From the NCBI RefSeq assembly GCF_900167125.1, contig NZ_FUYC01000001.1, positions 372,001 through 436,000 on the forward strand: a DNA stretch of 64,000 nucleotides, written 5' to 3'. The position numbers were made by a program, and so were the translations under genes. Each line of letters begins with the position of its first letter. The stretch's first letter is position 1. A model generated the notes under the pieces. It searched no databases. It saw only the letters and a program-made list of their open reading frames with translations, and was not told the DNA's origin. Source of the stretch: Paucidesulfovibrio gracilis DSM 16080 (GTDB taxonomy: Bacteria; Desulfobacterota; Desulfovibrionia; Desulfovibrionales; Desulfovibrionaceae). Shown here piece after piece: positions 33,173 through 42,913 of this stretch.

Positions 33173-34166
33173 CGCCAACACCGATCCCGGCCGTCTGCAC
33201 ACCACCGTGCTCCTGCACGAGGTGGTCGAATGGCTGCGCCCACGGCCCGGCGGACGGTACCTGGACGGCACCCTCGGCATGGGCGGCCACTCCCTGGCCC
33301 TGCTGGATGAGGCGGAACGGCAACGCACCCCTGCCGATCCCCACGCCGAACTCATCGGCCTGGATCGCGACGAACAAGCCCTGGAACAGGCCGAACAACG
33401 ACTCGCCCCCCACGGGGATCGGGTCCACCTCTACCACCTGCCCTTCAGCCGCTTTGAAGACGCCCTGGACGACAAACAATGGCCCGGCGTGGACGGCGCC
33501 GTGCTCGACCTGGGGGTCTCCTCCCTGCAACTCGACCGCGCCGAGCGCGGCTTCAGCTTTTTGGAGTCCGGCCCGCTGGACATGCGCATGGACCCCACCG
33601 ACGGACAGCCTCCGGCCCGCACCCTGGTCAACAAAGGCTCCTACTCGGATCTCAAACGCATCCTGCACCGCTACGGCGAGGAACCCCAGGCCGGACGCAT
33701 CGTCAAGGCCATCCTCCAGGCGCGGGAGGAAGCTCCCATCGAAGACACCCTGCAACTGGCCCGTATCGTGGAACAGGCATATCCCGCCAAATGGCGGGCC
33801 AAGGCACGCACCCATCCCGCCACCCGCACCTTCCAGGCCTTGCGCATCGCCGTGAACCACGAACTGGACGAACTGGAATACTTTCTGGACCGCATTGCCG
33901 GGCGGCTCAATCCCGGTTCCCGCGTCTGCATCATTTCCTTCCACTCCCTGGAGGACAGAGCCGTGAAGCTGGCCTTCCGGCGCGCCGCCAAAGGCTGCGT
34001 CTGCCCGCCGCGCCAGCCCATGTGCACCTGCGAGCACGAGCCGGAAGTAAAAATCTTGACCAAGCGGCCCCTCAGCCCCTCGGAGGAGGAGGCCGGGACC
34101 AATCCGCGCAGTCGGAGCGCCAAACTGCGCGTGGCCGAACGACTCACGCCAGGAGCCGAGGCATGA
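33162..34166 (+). CDS. rsmH: 16S rRNA (cytosine(1402)-N4)-methyltransferase
   Basis: Methylates N4 of C1402 in 16S rRNA; 334 aa. HTTVLLHEVVEWLRPRPGG at the start, SAM motif YLDGTLGMGGHSLALLDEAE, GLDRDEQALE, the DGAVLDLGVSSLQLDRAERG block, TFQALRIAVNHELDELEYFL and IISFHSLEDRAVKLAFRRAA are all family motifs. The CVCPPRQPMCTC segment is a Cys-rich loop common in the family. The start ATG has GGGAGG upstream inside mraZ; the stop overlaps ftsL (ATGA). Confidence 0.97.
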   Translation: MPCNANTDPGRLHTTVLLHEVVEWLRPRPGGRYLDGTLGMGGHSLALLDEAERQRTPADPHAELIGLDRDEQALEQAEQRLAPHGDRVHLYHLPFSRFEDALDDKQWPGVDGAVLDLGVSSLQLDRAERGFSFLESGPLDMRMDPTDGQPPARTLVNKGSYSDLKRILHRYGEEPQAGRIVKAILQAREEAPIEDTLQLARIVEQAYPAKWRAKARTHPATRTFQALRIAVNHELDELEYFLDRIAGRLNPGSRVCIISFHSLEDRAVKLAFRRAAKGCVCPPRQPMCTCEHEPEVKILTKRPLSPSEEEAGTNPRSRSAKLRVAERLTPGAEA

Positions 34167-34477
34167 GTTCGGCACGATCGGAAACCGCACCCCGGGAAAC
34201 GTCCGCCCACAACGGCTTTCTGATGATTCTGGCGCTGGTATTACTGGCTTTGGGCCTGCGGCTGGCATCGGTCTGGCTGAACATAGAACGCACCGAACTG
34301 GCCTACGGTATGGAACAGGCGGAAAACGAAATGGAACGGATCACCCAGCATGTGGACAAGCTGGAAGTGGAGCGCAACAACCTGCTCTCCCCCTACCAGC
34401 TCAAAAAACTGGCCGCACGGCACGGGCTGGGTCCGGCCGAGCCTGGACAAATCCGCAGACTGCCGGTCCAAGACTGA
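34163..34477 (+). CDS. ftsL: FtsL-like septum protein
   Basis: 104 aa bitopic membrane protein. A short cytoplasmic tail, one TM helix (GFLMILALVLLALGLRLASV), then a periplasmic coiled coil (AENEMERITQHVDKLEVERN) and a short tail ending in RRLPVQD. Sequence identity in this family is low, so the call rests on topology and on the position between rsmH and ftsI. It bridges FtsQ and FtsI/FtsW at the divisome. It overlaps rsmH by 4 bp. Confidence 0.85.
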   Translation: MSSARSETAPRETSAHNGFLMILALVLLALGLRLASVWLNIERTELAYGMEQAENEMERITQHVDKLEVERNNLLSPYQLKKLAARHGLGPAEPGQIRRLPVQD

Positions 34478-34505
34478 GCGGTCTCCTGAACAGACGGAAT
34501 ACGGC

Positions 34506-36494
34506 ATGAGAGCGAAACGAGAACATAAACGTCCCGGTCCCAGCGGTTCCAGGTTGATCCTGGCCGGGATTCTGTTCGCCCTTGTGTGGGCCGGACTGTG
34601 GGTCCGGGCCGGATGGATTCAGCTCTACCGCGGTCCCAAGCTGGAACAACTCGCCGCCAAGCAAACGCTGTCCACCGAGTTCGAACGCGGACGACGCGGG
34701 CGCATCCTGGCGCGTGACGGCGATCTGCTGGCCACCAGTGTGGAAGCCAAATCCGCGTACCTGCGGCCCGTGGAAGTCTCGGACCGCGGCACCACCGCCA
34801 AAGCCCTGCACGATATTCTCGGGGTTTCCGAACAGGGACTCAAGGCGCACCTGGCCTCCCGAAAAAATTTCATCTGGATCAAACGGCAGATCACGGATCG
34901 GGAAGCCGTGGCCCTGACAAAAGCGGACCTGGACGGCGTGTACCTCACCAGTGAGTATGTACGGCTTTATCCCCAGGGGCGGCTTGCCGGCCAACTGCTC
35001 GGATTCGTGAACATCGACGGCAAGGGCATGGAAGGGCTGGAACGCGCCTTTGAACCCCGCCTGGCCGGGGGCAAGGCCGAACAAGTCAAGCTGCGCGACG
35101 CCTCGGGACGACGTCTCTACCTGGATGCCCAGGGACGGGAAGTGGATATCGACGGCCAGGATCTGCGCCTGACCATTGACACGCATATCCAGGACGTGAC
35201 AGAGCAAGCCCTCGCCGATGCCGTGACCCGCTTCAAAGCCAAAAGCGGCACCACTGTGGTGGTCCGCGTGCCAACAGGCGAAATTCTGGCCATGGCCAGT
35301 TATCCGTTTTTCAATCCCAATGCGTATCGCCGTTCCACCGCCGACATCCGTCGGAACAGGGCGGCCATGGACGCCGTGGAACCCGGGTCCACCATGAAAC
35401 CGCTGCTTTTTGCCGCGGCATTGGAAGAGGGTGTGATCACGCCCGACAAGCTCATTGACTGCGAGGAAGGACGCTACAAGGTCGGGCCGAACTGGATTCG
35501 CGACCACCACAACTACAAGTGGATGTCCGTAAACAAGGTACTGCGCTACTCCTCCAATATCGGCGCCGCGAAAATCGGTGAAGCCCTGGGTGCCCAACAC
35601 TATTTCGACTACCTCCGGCACTACGGTTTCGGAGAACGCTCCAGGCTTGCTCTTCCGGCGGAATCCCCGGGGATTCTCCGGCCCGTGCGCGAATGGAACG
35701 AATTCGACCTGGCCGCAGCTTCCTTTGGTCAGGGCATCAGCGTCACAGCCCTGCAAATGGCCCAGGCCTTTTTGCCCATTGCCTGCCAGGGCGTGCGCCA
35801 ACCGTTGCGGCTCGTGCTCCTGCCCAAGCAGGACGCGGATTTCGGCCCGCAGGACCGGATGTTCAGCCCGTCCACGGCCAAACAGGTGCTCTCCATGATG
35901 ACCGAAGTGGTTCAGGAGGACGGCACGGGCCGTTTCGCACGGATTCCCGGTGTGACCATGGCGGGTAAGACCGGCACGGCGCAGAAGGCCACGACCACCG
36001 GAGGATACGGGGACAAATATCTCTCCTCGTTCGTGGGACTGGTTCCCGGCGACGATCCGGAACTGCTGGTGGTGACCATGGTGGACGAACCCGAGACCAC
36101 CAACGCAGGCGGCAAAGTGGCCGCTCCAGTGGTCAAGGAAGTGGCCATGCGCACTCTGGCCTACTATGGCCGTCTGCCCGATCCGTCCAGTCCCGCCTTT
36201 GAGGTGGTTCCCGACGGCGAGGCCGTGGCCGAGGCCGCCATGGCGCAGCAGAACACGGGGCCGCCCGAGGCTCCGAAACCCGTGTCCGGTTCATCCTTTG
36301 AGGGAGGGACCACACCGGACGTCACTGGAATGCCGTTGCGCCGCGCCATGGAAATCCTTGCGCGCGGCGGCGTGGTTCCGGTGCTCAAGGGCAACGGCAT
36401 GACCGTGACGGGCCAACGGCCCGATCCGGGACAGCCCTGGCCCGAAACGGGAAACCAAGGGGGGCAGGATGTTTTTATTCTCTGGCTCTCATAA
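34506..36494 (+). CDS. ftsI: Septal peptidoglycan transpeptidase FtsI/PBP3 with PASTA tail
   Basis: 662 aa, class B penicillin-binding protein that cross-links septal peptidoglycan. Single TM near residue 18-40, a PBP dimerisation domain (RGRILARDGDLLATSVE), then the transpeptidase with SxxK at S295-K298 (EPGSTMKP), SSN at 349-351 and KTGT at 488-491. The last ~65 residues form a PASTA domain (TPDVTGMPLRRAMEILARGG), which proteobacterial FtsI such as that of E. coli lacks. The extra length is due to this tail and the Pro/Glu-rich linker before it. Confidence 0.95.
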   Translation: MRAKREHKRPGPSGSRLILAGILFALVWAGLWVRAGWIQLYRGPKLEQLAAKQTLSTEFERGRRGRILARDGDLLATSVEAKSAYLRPVEVSDRGTTAKALHDILGVSEQGLKAHLASRKNFIWIKRQITDREAVALTKADLDGVYLTSEYVRLYPQGRLAGQLLGFVNIDGKGMEGLERAFEPRLAGGKAEQVKLRDASGRRLYLDAQGREVDIDGQDLRLTIDTHIQDVTEQALADAVTRFKAKSGTTVVVRVPTGEILAMASYPFFNPNAYRRSTADIRRNRAAMDAVEPGSTMKPLLFAAALEEGVITPDKLIDCEEGRYKVGPNWIRDHHNYKWMSVNKVLRYSSNIGAAKIGEALGAQHYFDYLRHYGFGERSRLALPAESPGILRPVREWNEFDLAAASFGQGISVTALQMAQAFLPIACQGVRQPLRLVLLPKQDADFGPQDRMFSPSTAKQVLSMMTEVVQEDGTGRFARIPGVTMAGKTGTAQKATTTGGYGDKYLSSFVGLVPGDDPELLVVTMVDEPETTNAGGKVAAPVVKEVAMRTLAYYGRLPDPSSPAFEVVPDGEAVAEAAMAQQNTGPPEAPKPVSGSSFEGGTTPDVTGMPLRRAMEILARGGVVPVLKGNGMTVTGQRPDPGQPWPETGNQGGQDVFILWLS

Positions 36495-36513
36495 CGAAAA
36501 ACGTAGGAAAGGC

Positions 36514-37974
36514 ATGTCGCAACCCAATCAACCCACATGGACCGAGCTGCTCGCGCTGGCGGCGGACGGACTGCGCGTGCGTACCGACTCCCGCAAAGTG
36601 CTCCCTGGGGAGGTGTTTGTCGCCTTGCCGGGCAGCAGTGTGGACGGCACCCGGTTCATCCCCGATGCGCTGCAAAACGGCGCCAAATATATCGTCACCC
36701 AACAGGAAGGCACCTGGACCCACGGCACGGACGCGGCTCTCCTGGTCCGGCCCGACGCGGCCGAAGCCCTGGGGCAACTTGCCCGCGCTCATTTTCACGC
36801 CGACAATCAACGTCTGCGGCTCGTGGGCATCACCGGCACCAACGGCAAGACCACCACGGCCTTCATCATCGAACACCTGCTCTCGGCCGTGGGGCTGAAG
36901 GCGGGACTGATGGGTACCGTGGCCTACCGCTGGCCCGGGTTCTCCCTGGACGCAACCCTGACCACCCCGGATTGCTGGACCCTGCACGAACTAATCTGCA
37001 ACATGGCCCACAGCGATGTTGACGCCGTGGTCATGGAGGCTTCGTCCCACGCCATCGAACAAAAACGGGTGGCCGGACTGGAATTCGACGTCACCGTGCT
37101 TACCAACGTGACCCAGGACCACCTGGACTACCATGGAGACATGGAGCACTACTTCAACGCCAAGGCCGCGCTCTTTCGCGAACGTCCGAACAAGGACAAG
37201 GTCTGGGTGCTGAACTATGACGACCCCTACGGCCGTCGGCTGCTGCCCGAGGCCCACAACGCCCTGGCCTATGGGCTGGGTCCGGCGCCGGAAGATACGG
37301 ACGCCCTGCACGGGGAAGTGCTCTCCTCCACGGCCTCGGGCCTGCACATGCGTATGCATCACCAAGGCAATCAGTGGGAAATGCACTCCAAGCTCATCGG
37401 CAAGCACAATGCCCTGAACCTGCTAGCGGCCCAGGCCGTAGGACTCTGCCTCGGACTGTCCCCGCGGGATATGCGCAAGCTCGAAGCGTTTCACGGTGTT
37501 CCCGGCCGTCTGGAGCGGGTTCCCAATGACCAGGGGCTGGATATTTTTGTGGACTACGCTCACACCCCGGACGCCTTGATCAACGTGCTCACGGCCCTGC
37601 GGGAGATCACCGAAGGCCGCTTGCTGGCCCTGTTCGGCTGCGGCGGCAACCGCGACCGCACCAAGCGCCCGCTCATGGCCGAGGCCGTGGCCAAGCACGC
37701 GGATGTGGGCATTCTCACCTCGGACAATCCCCGGCATGAAGATCCCGTGCGCATCATGGACGATGCCTGGCCCGGGCTGGCCAACTGCCACCTGGCCCTG
37801 CGCGAAGTGGACCGCTATGCGGCCATGGAACGCGCCGTGGCCATGATGCAACCCGGCGACGTTCTGCTTGTGGCCGGCAAGGGACACGAGACCTACCAAC
37901 AGGTCGGCGACGAAAAACTGCCTTTCTCCGATGTGGAATCCGTGGCCAAGGCCATTCAGGAGGTGCTCGGGTGA
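36514..37974 (+). CDS. murE: UDP-MurNAc-L-Ala-D-Glu:meso-DAP ligase
   Basis: Adds the third residue of the stem peptide. 486 aa. ATP loop GITGTNGKTTTAFII, DAVVMEASSHAIEQKRV, NVTQDHLDYHGDMEHYF (metal/carbamate region) and FVDYAHTPDALINVLTAL are Mur-ligase motifs. The DNPR box (TSDNPRHEDP) indicates meso-diaminopimelate rather than lysine. GLFGCGGNRD-type and GKGHETYQ motifs complete the C-domain. The GTG of murF overlaps its stop. Confidence 0.96.
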   Translation: MSQPNQPTWTELLALAADGLRVRTDSRKVLPGEVFVALPGSSVDGTRFIPDALQNGAKYIVTQQEGTWTHGTDAALLVRPDAAEALGQLARAHFHADNQRLRLVGITGTNGKTTTAFIIEHLLSAVGLKAGLMGTVAYRWPGFSLDATLTTPDCWTLHELICNMAHSDVDAVVMEASSHAIEQKRVAGLEFDVTVLTNVTQDHLDYHGDMEHYFNAKAALFRERPNKDKVWVLNYDDPYGRRLLPEAHNALAYGLGPAPEDTDALHGEVLSSTASGLHMRMHHQGNQWEMHSKLIGKHNALNLLAAQAVGLCLGLSPRDMRKLEAFHGVPGRLERVPNDQGLDIFVDYAHTPDALINVLTALREITEGRLLALFGCGGNRDRTKRPLMAEAVAKHADVGILTSDNPRHEDPVRIMDDAWPGLANCHLALREVDRYAAMERAVAMMQPGDVLLVAGKGHETYQQVGDEKLPFSDVESVAKAIQEVLG

Positions 37975-39377
37975 CCCTGACCCTGCGTATGGCGGAACGC
38001 CTCCTGCTCGGCGATGCCGAAACCGCGCCCCGGGACGATGTCCGGTTCACGTCCGTATGCACGGACAGCCGTGCCGTGGAATCCGGTAGCCTGTTCGTCT
38101 GCATCGAGGGGGAGCGGTTCGACGGCCACGCCTTTGCTGAAGCCGCTGTCCGCGCTGGAGCCGCAGCCGTTGTTTCCTCAAAGCTGCTTGATCTGGACGT
38201 TCCCGTATTCATGGTTCGGAACACCGTTCAGACGCTGGGTCTTCTGGCCCGAGGCTGCCGCGACGCAGCCCATGCCCGTGTGCTGGCCGTAACAGGTTCG
38301 GCAGGGAAAACCACGGTCAAGGAACTCATCGCGGCCATGGCGCAGCAAGACCGCTCGGTCAGCCGCAACGCCGGAAACCTGAACAACCAGATCGGCCTGC
38401 CTCTTTCCATTTTCCGCGCCGATCCCAAAGCCGCACTCTGGGTCATGGAACTGGGCATCAGTAAGCCAGGAGACATGGACGAACTCGGGGTGGTGGCCTC
38501 CCCGGACATGGCCGTAATCCACAACATCGGCTGCGCCCACCTGGAAGGACTGGGCGACCTGGACGGCGTTGCCCGGGCCAAGGCCTCTCTGTTGCGTCAC
38601 CTCCGGCCTGACGGCCAGGCCGTGGTCAATGCGGACCACCCGGCCCTGCTCCGGGAAGCCCTGGCCCTGCGGCCCGATCTGGTGCGCTATTCCACCACGG
38701 ACAAGGACTCTCCATATTTCTGCTGCTTCACGCACAATCTCGCGGAAGGTCGCGGTCGATATTTCATTCGCACGCCGAAGGAACAAGGCCACGTCGAGGC
38801 TCCATTCTGTGGGGCGCATTTCGCCGAGAACCTGGGGGCCGCCGCAACAGTGGGCCATCTGCTGGGCCTGGACCTCGCCGCGCTCCAGGCCGGGCTGGAT
38901 GCGCTTCATGTCCCCGGGCAACGCTTTGCCTGCCGCGACCTGCACGGCGTCACCATCATCGACGACACCTACAACGCCAACCCCATTTCCATGCACGGCG
39001 CCATCCGCACCGCCCACGACATGGCCCGCGACAACGGCCTGCCCCTGGTGCTGGTCCTGGGCGACATGAAGGAACTGGGCAATGCGGCCCGATCCGAACA
39101 TGAAGCCCTGGGTGCGCTCCTGGCCGAATGCCGACCCGAAGCCGTGTTTTTTCATGGCGAACATGCCGAGGACGTGGCCCGCGGTTGCCGGTGCAACGGC
39201 TTGGTCCGGCCCGTTGCCGAACCCGATGCCCTGCTTCGCCACTGGCGCGAGCTGGACGCGGCGTCATCCGCCGCTGGCGCGGTGGTCCTGTTCAAAGGAT
39301 CGCGCTCCTGCCGCATGGAAAACTATGCCCAGGCGCTGCGCCGGGAGCTGGATAACCGCCGGGAGGCCCACGCATGA
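37971..39377 (+). CDS. murF: UDP-MurNAc-tripeptide:D-Ala-D-Ala ligase
   Basis: Adds D-Ala-D-Ala to the tripeptide. 468 aa with a GTG start inside the murE stop (GTGA). P-loop [17 protein letters not shown], the [15 protein letters not shown] block, [20 protein letters not shown], and [14 protein letters not shown] are MurF motifs. The dipeptide ligase gene ddl, often in such clusters, is not here and must be elsewhere. Its stop overlaps mraY by 4 bp. Confidence 0.95.
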   Translation: MTLTLRMAERLLLGDAETAPRDDVRFTSVCTDSRAVESGSLFVCIEGERFDGHAFAEAAVRAGAAAVVSSKLLDLDVPVFMVRNTVQTLGLLARGCRDAAHARVLAVTGSAGKTTVKELIAAMAQQDRSVSRNAGNLNNQIGLPLSIFRADPKAALWVMELGISKPGDMDELGVVASPDMAVIHNIGCAHLEGLGDLDGVARAKASLLRHLRPDGQAVVNADHPALLREALALRPDLVRYSTTDKDSPYFCCFTHNLAEGRGRYFIRTPKEQGHVEAPFCGAHFAENLGAAATVGHLLGLDLAALQAGLDALHVPGQRFACRDLHGVTIIDDTYNANPISMHGAIRTAHDMARDNGLPLVLVLGDMKELGNAARSEHEALGALLAECRPEAVFFHGEHAEDVARGCRCNGLVRPVAEPDALLRHWRELDAASSAAGAVVLFKGSRSCRMENYAQALRRELDNRREAHA

Positions 39378-40450
39378 TCTACAATCTGCTCTATCCCCTC
39401 TCGGACTCCATCAGCGCGTTCAACGTATTCCGGTACATCACCTTCCGGTCCATTTATGCGCTGCTCACGGCCCTGATCATCTCCATCCTGCTCGGCCCGA
39501 GCGTGATCCGCTGGCTCAAGCGCATCAAGTGCGGCCAGTACATCCGCGAAGACGGCCCGGCCCACCAGTGCAAGGAAGGCACCCCCACCATGGGCGGACT
39601 CATCATCGGCCTGGCCGTGATTTCCAGCTCCCTGCTCTGGGGCGATCTGACCAACGCCTACCTCTGGTTGACCCTGTTCGTGTATGCAGGGTTCGGCGCT
39701 GTGGGCTTTGCGGACGACTACATCAAAGTGGTCAAACACCGGAACCTGGGACTGTCCGCCCGTGCCAAGTTCGGCGGGCAAATGCTTGTGGCCATGCTCG
39801 CGGTGGCCACGCTGCTTTCCACGCCGGATTACAACACCGTGCTCACGGTGCCGTTCTTCAAGAATCTGCATCCGGATTTGGGCTGGTTTTACCTGCCCTT
39901 GGCCGTATTCGTCCTCGTGGGTACGTCCAACGCCGTGAACCTTACGGACGGCCTGGACGGGCTGGCCATCGGTCCCTTCATCGTCAACGCGGCCTGCTTC
40001 GCCCTGTTCATCTATGTGGCCGGACATTCGGACATGGCCGATTATCTGCACGTGGCCGCGGTCACGGGCGTGGGCGAGGTTACGGTATTTTGCGGCGCCC
40101 TGGTGGGGGCTGGACTCGGATTCCTCTGGTACAACGCCTACCCCGCCCAGGTCTTCATGGGCGATGTCGGCTCCCTGAGTCTCGGCGGTGTTCTGGGATT
40201 TCTGGCCGTGCTGGCCAAACAGGAACTGTTGCTGGTCATCGTTGGCGGAGTCTTTGTCTTCGAGACCGTGTCCGTAATTCTCCAGGTGGGCTATTTCCGG
40301 TTTTCCGGGGGCAAGCGGATTTTTCGCATGGCTCCGCTGCACCATCATTTCGAACTCAAGGGCATTCCGGAATCCAAAATCATCATCCGGTTCTGGATTC
40401 TGTCGATTTTGCTGGCGTTGGTGGCGCTCTCCACCCTGAAGCTGAGGTAG
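39374..40450 (+). CDS. mraY: Phospho-MurNAc-pentapeptide translocase
   Basis: Integral membrane enzyme that joins phospho-MurNAc-pentapeptide to undecaprenyl phosphate, making lipid I. 358 aa, about ten TM segments. [19 protein letters not shown], the Mg-site [48 protein letters not shown] and the cytosolic His motif [17 protein letters not shown] are all intact. It overlaps murF and lies 4 bp before murD. Confidence 0.97.
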   Translation: MIYNLLYPLSDSISAFNVFRYITFRSIYALLTALIISILLGPSVIRWLKRIKCGQYIREDGPAHQCKEGTPTMGGLIIGLAVISSSLLWGDLTNAYLWLTLFVYAGFGAVGFADDYIKVVKHRNLGLSARAKFGGQMLVAMLAVATLLSTPDYNTVLTVPFFKNLHPDLGWFYLPLAVFVLVGTSNAVNLTDGLDGLAIGPFIVNAACFALFIYVAGHSDMADYLHVAAVTGVGEVTVFCGALVGAGLGFLWYNAYPAQVFMGDVGSLSLGGVLGFLAVLAKQELLLVIVGGVFVFETVSVILQVGYFRFSGGKRIFRMAPLHHHFELKGIPESKIIIRFWILSILLALVALSTLKLR

Positions 40451-40454
40451 GATC

Positions 40455-41795
40455 ATGAATCGTCTGCTGGAAGACATCCGCAATCGCGAACTGCTGCAAG
40501 GCCGCCAAACCGTGGTCGTGGGCGCCGGACGTTCCGGCCGTGCCGCTTCCATGCTGCTGGAGGCCATGGGTGCGCGGGTGCTTCTGGTGGATTCCAACCC
40601 GGAACTGACCCGGGCCGACCTGGACGGCCTGCCCAAGACCGTGGAACTGGAAGCCGGTGCGCACCGGCCCGAACAATTCCGCAACGCGGAACTCGTGGTG
40701 CTCAGCCCCGGCGTTCCGGTGCGACGCATGGCCGACGTGCTGGCCCATGTCCCGGCACGCAAGATCGTGGCTGAACTGGAGCTGGCATCCTGGTTCACGG
40801 AAAAGCCCATTCTGGCCATCACCGGTTCCAACGGCAAAACCACCACCACGACCCTGGTGGGGGAAATGCTTCGCGCCTCGGGCCGGGAGGTCTTTGTGGG
40901 CGGCAACATCGGCACTCCCCTGAGCGAACATTTGCTGGAGGAGAAGAGCGCGGACGTGATGGTTCTTGAAGTTTCCAGCTTCCAACTGCAAAACGTCCAC
41001 CTTTTCCATCCCCGGGTGGCCATGCTGCTGAACTTCAGCCCCAACCACCTCGACTATCACGCGGACCTGGAAGAATATCTCACATCCAAGCTGAATCTGT
41101 TCGCCCGCATGGGAGGGGACGATTTGGCCGTGCTGCCCCGCGCCATGCGGGACACCCTTGCGGACCGCGATTTCACGAATGCCCGCAAAATCTGGTTCGG
41201 TCCCGAGGACGAGGAAGCCGCCTCCTTTGCTGCACCGCATCTGCCTGGCGAACACAACCGTTCCAACATTGCCGCGGCATGGCAGATGGTCCGGGCCATG
41301 GGCGTAACCCCTGAGCAGGCACAGCAGGCATTGCACACTTTTCATCCGCTGCCCCACCGGCAACAGCCCGTCGCCGAAGTGAAAGGGGTGAACTTTGTGG
41401 ACGACTCCAAAGCCACCACCCTGGACGCGGTGGCCGCGGCACTGCGCAGCTGCAACGGCCCGGTGCGCTTGCTCCTGGGCGGCGTATTCAAGGGCGGCGA
41501 TGTGCGGAAGGAACTGCTCCCGGCCATGCGCGAGCATGTGGTCCAAGTGGCGCTTTTCGGCGCGGGACGCGAGGTGTTCGAACCAATCCTGAAAAACGAA
41601 TTTCCCGTGACCTGGCACCCGGACCTGGAGCAGGCCGTGCGCGCGCTGCACGCGGATGCCGCTTCCGGCGACGTGATCCTGCTTTCGCCGGGAACGGCCA
41701 GCTTTGATCTGTATAAAGGATACGCGGCCCGCGGCGACCATTTCCAGCGCATTGCCCGGGGACTTGCCAAAGAAATGGCCGGAGAACTGCCATGA
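40455..41795 (+). CDS. murD: UDP-MurNAc-L-Ala:D-Glu ligase
   Basis: Second stem-peptide step, adding D-glutamate. 446 aa. N-terminal UDP-binding fold (TVVVGAGRSGRAASMLLEAM), ATP loop ITGSNGKTTTTTLVGEMLRA, LEVSSFQLQNVHLFHPRVAM, LNFSPNHLDYHADLEEYL, GEHNRSNIAAAW and NFVDDSKATTLDAVAAAL are MurD motifs. C-terminal LLSPGTASFDLYKGYAARGD is the family ending. It overlaps ftsW by 4 bp. Confidence 0.96.
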   Translation: MNRLLEDIRNRELLQGRQTVVVGAGRSGRAASMLLEAMGARVLLVDSNPELTRADLDGLPKTVELEAGAHRPEQFRNAELVVLSPGVPVRRMADVLAHVPARKIVAELELASWFTEKPILAITGSNGKTTTTTLVGEMLRASGREVFVGGNIGTPLSEHLLEEKSADVMVLEVSSFQLQNVHLFHPRVAMLLNFSPNHLDYHADLEEYLTSKLNLFARMGGDDLAVLPRAMRDTLADRDFTNARKIWFGPEDEEAASFAAPHLPGEHNRSNIAAAWQMVRAMGVTPEQAQQALHTFHPLPHRQQPVAEVKGVNFVDDSKATTLDAVAAALRSCNGPVRLLLGGVFKGGDVRKELLPAMREHVVQVALFGAGREVFEPILKNEFPVTWHPDLEQAVRALHADAASGDVILLSPGTASFDLYKGYAARGDHFQRIARGLAKEMAGELP

Positions 41796-42913
41796 AGAAC
41801 ACCCGCCTCTCCAACCAGCATCAACCGCCCAAGGCGGACAAGCTGCTGCTCGTGGCCGTGCTCATTCTGGCAGGCCTGGGGCTGATCATGGTGCTCTCTT
41901 CCAGCGGCATCATGGCGGAACGCTACTTCGGGGACAAGTACCTCTTCTTTAAAAAACAGGCGGCGTTCTTCTGTATCGGCGCGGCGCTCATGTATGCGTG
42001 CTGGCGGCTGCCCCGGGTGTTTTTCTACGAGTTGACCTATTTCTGGCTGGTGGTTGCCGTGATCCTGCTGGCTCTGTGCTCCTTCACGCCCCTGGGCGTG
42101 GACGCCAACGGTGCCAAGCGTTGGATCTCTTTCGGGCTGTTCAACTTCCAGCCCCTGGAGTTTTCCAAAATCGCGCTGGTGTTCTATCTGGCCTACTATT
42201 TTTCGCGCAAGCAGGAACTGGTCCGCACCCTGAGCGTGGGCATGCTGCCGCCCTTCCTGGTCACGGGCCTGCTCTGCATCCTGCTGCTCACCCAGCCGGA
42301 CTTCGGCGGAGCCGCATTCCTGGCGGGAATCCTTTTCTTCATGTGTCTGGTGGGCGGCACCCGGCTGACCTACCTGTTCGGCGCATTCACCTTCCTGGCC
42401 TGGGGCGGCTGGCTGCTCATCCTACAGGAACCGTACCGCTACAAACGCTGGACCGCCTTTCTGGACCCGTTCAAGGAACCTTTCGGCACGGGCTACCAAC
42501 TCGTGCAATCCTTTTACGCGTTTGGCTCGGGCAAGCTTACGGGCGTGGGTCTGGGCGCGGGCAAACAAAAACTCTTCTTCCTGCCCGAAGCGCACAACGA
42601 CTTTATCCTGGCCGTGGTGGGCGAGGAAATGGGCTTTTTGGGCATGTCCCTGTTTTTCCTTTTGATCGGGTTCATCATCTTCCGCTGCCTGCGCATCGCG
42701 CTGTTGCAGGAGGACTTGCAGGACCGCTTTACGGCCTTTGGCATGACCCTGATTCTTACGGTGGGCTTTTTGCTGAACCCCGCAGTGGTGCTCGGCACGG
42801 TGCCGCCCAAAGGCGTCCCCCTGCCCTTTGTCAGCTACGGCGGCTCCAATTTGATTGTATCGTTCATCTGCGTGGGCATATTGCTGAACCTTTCGCAAAG
42901 GAGGCACGCATGA
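41792..42913 (+). CDS. ftsW: FtsW, septal peptidoglycan polymerase (SEDS family)
   Basis: Polytopic membrane glycosyltransferase that polymerises lipid II at the septum with FtsI. 373 aa, about ten TM helices. The N-terminal LLLVAVLILAGLGLIMVLSS, FNFQPLEFSKIALVFYLAYY, LLTQPDFGGAAFLAGILFF (Asp required for polymerase activity in the family) and the last block PFVSYGGSNLIVSFICVGI are diagnostic. It overlaps murG by 4 bp (ATGA). Confidence 0.96.
   Translation: MKNTRLSNQHQPPKADKLLLVAVLILAGLGLIMVLSSSGIMAERYFGDKYLFFKKQAAFFCIGAALMYACWRLPRVFFYELTYFWLVVAVILLALCSFTPLGVDANGAKRWISFGLFNFQPLEFSKIALVFYLAYYFSRKQELVRTLSVGMLPPFLVTGLLCILLLTQPDFGGAAFLAGILFFMCLVGGTRLTYLFGAFTFLAWGGWLLILQEPYRYKRWTAFLDPFKEPFGTGYQLVQSFYAFGSGKLTGVGLGAGKQKLFFLPEAHNDFILAVVGEEMGFLGMSLFFLLIGFIIFRCLRIALLQEDLQDRFTAFGMTLILTVGFLLNPAVVLGTVPPKGVPLPFVSYGGSNLIVSFICVGILLNLSQRRHA

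Noticed and set aside
41998-42909. Long upstream extension of the MurG frame through ftsW
   Set aside because: FtsW occupies this region in another frame with all motifs intact; MurG motifs start only after 42910 and the ATGA overlap marks the true start.
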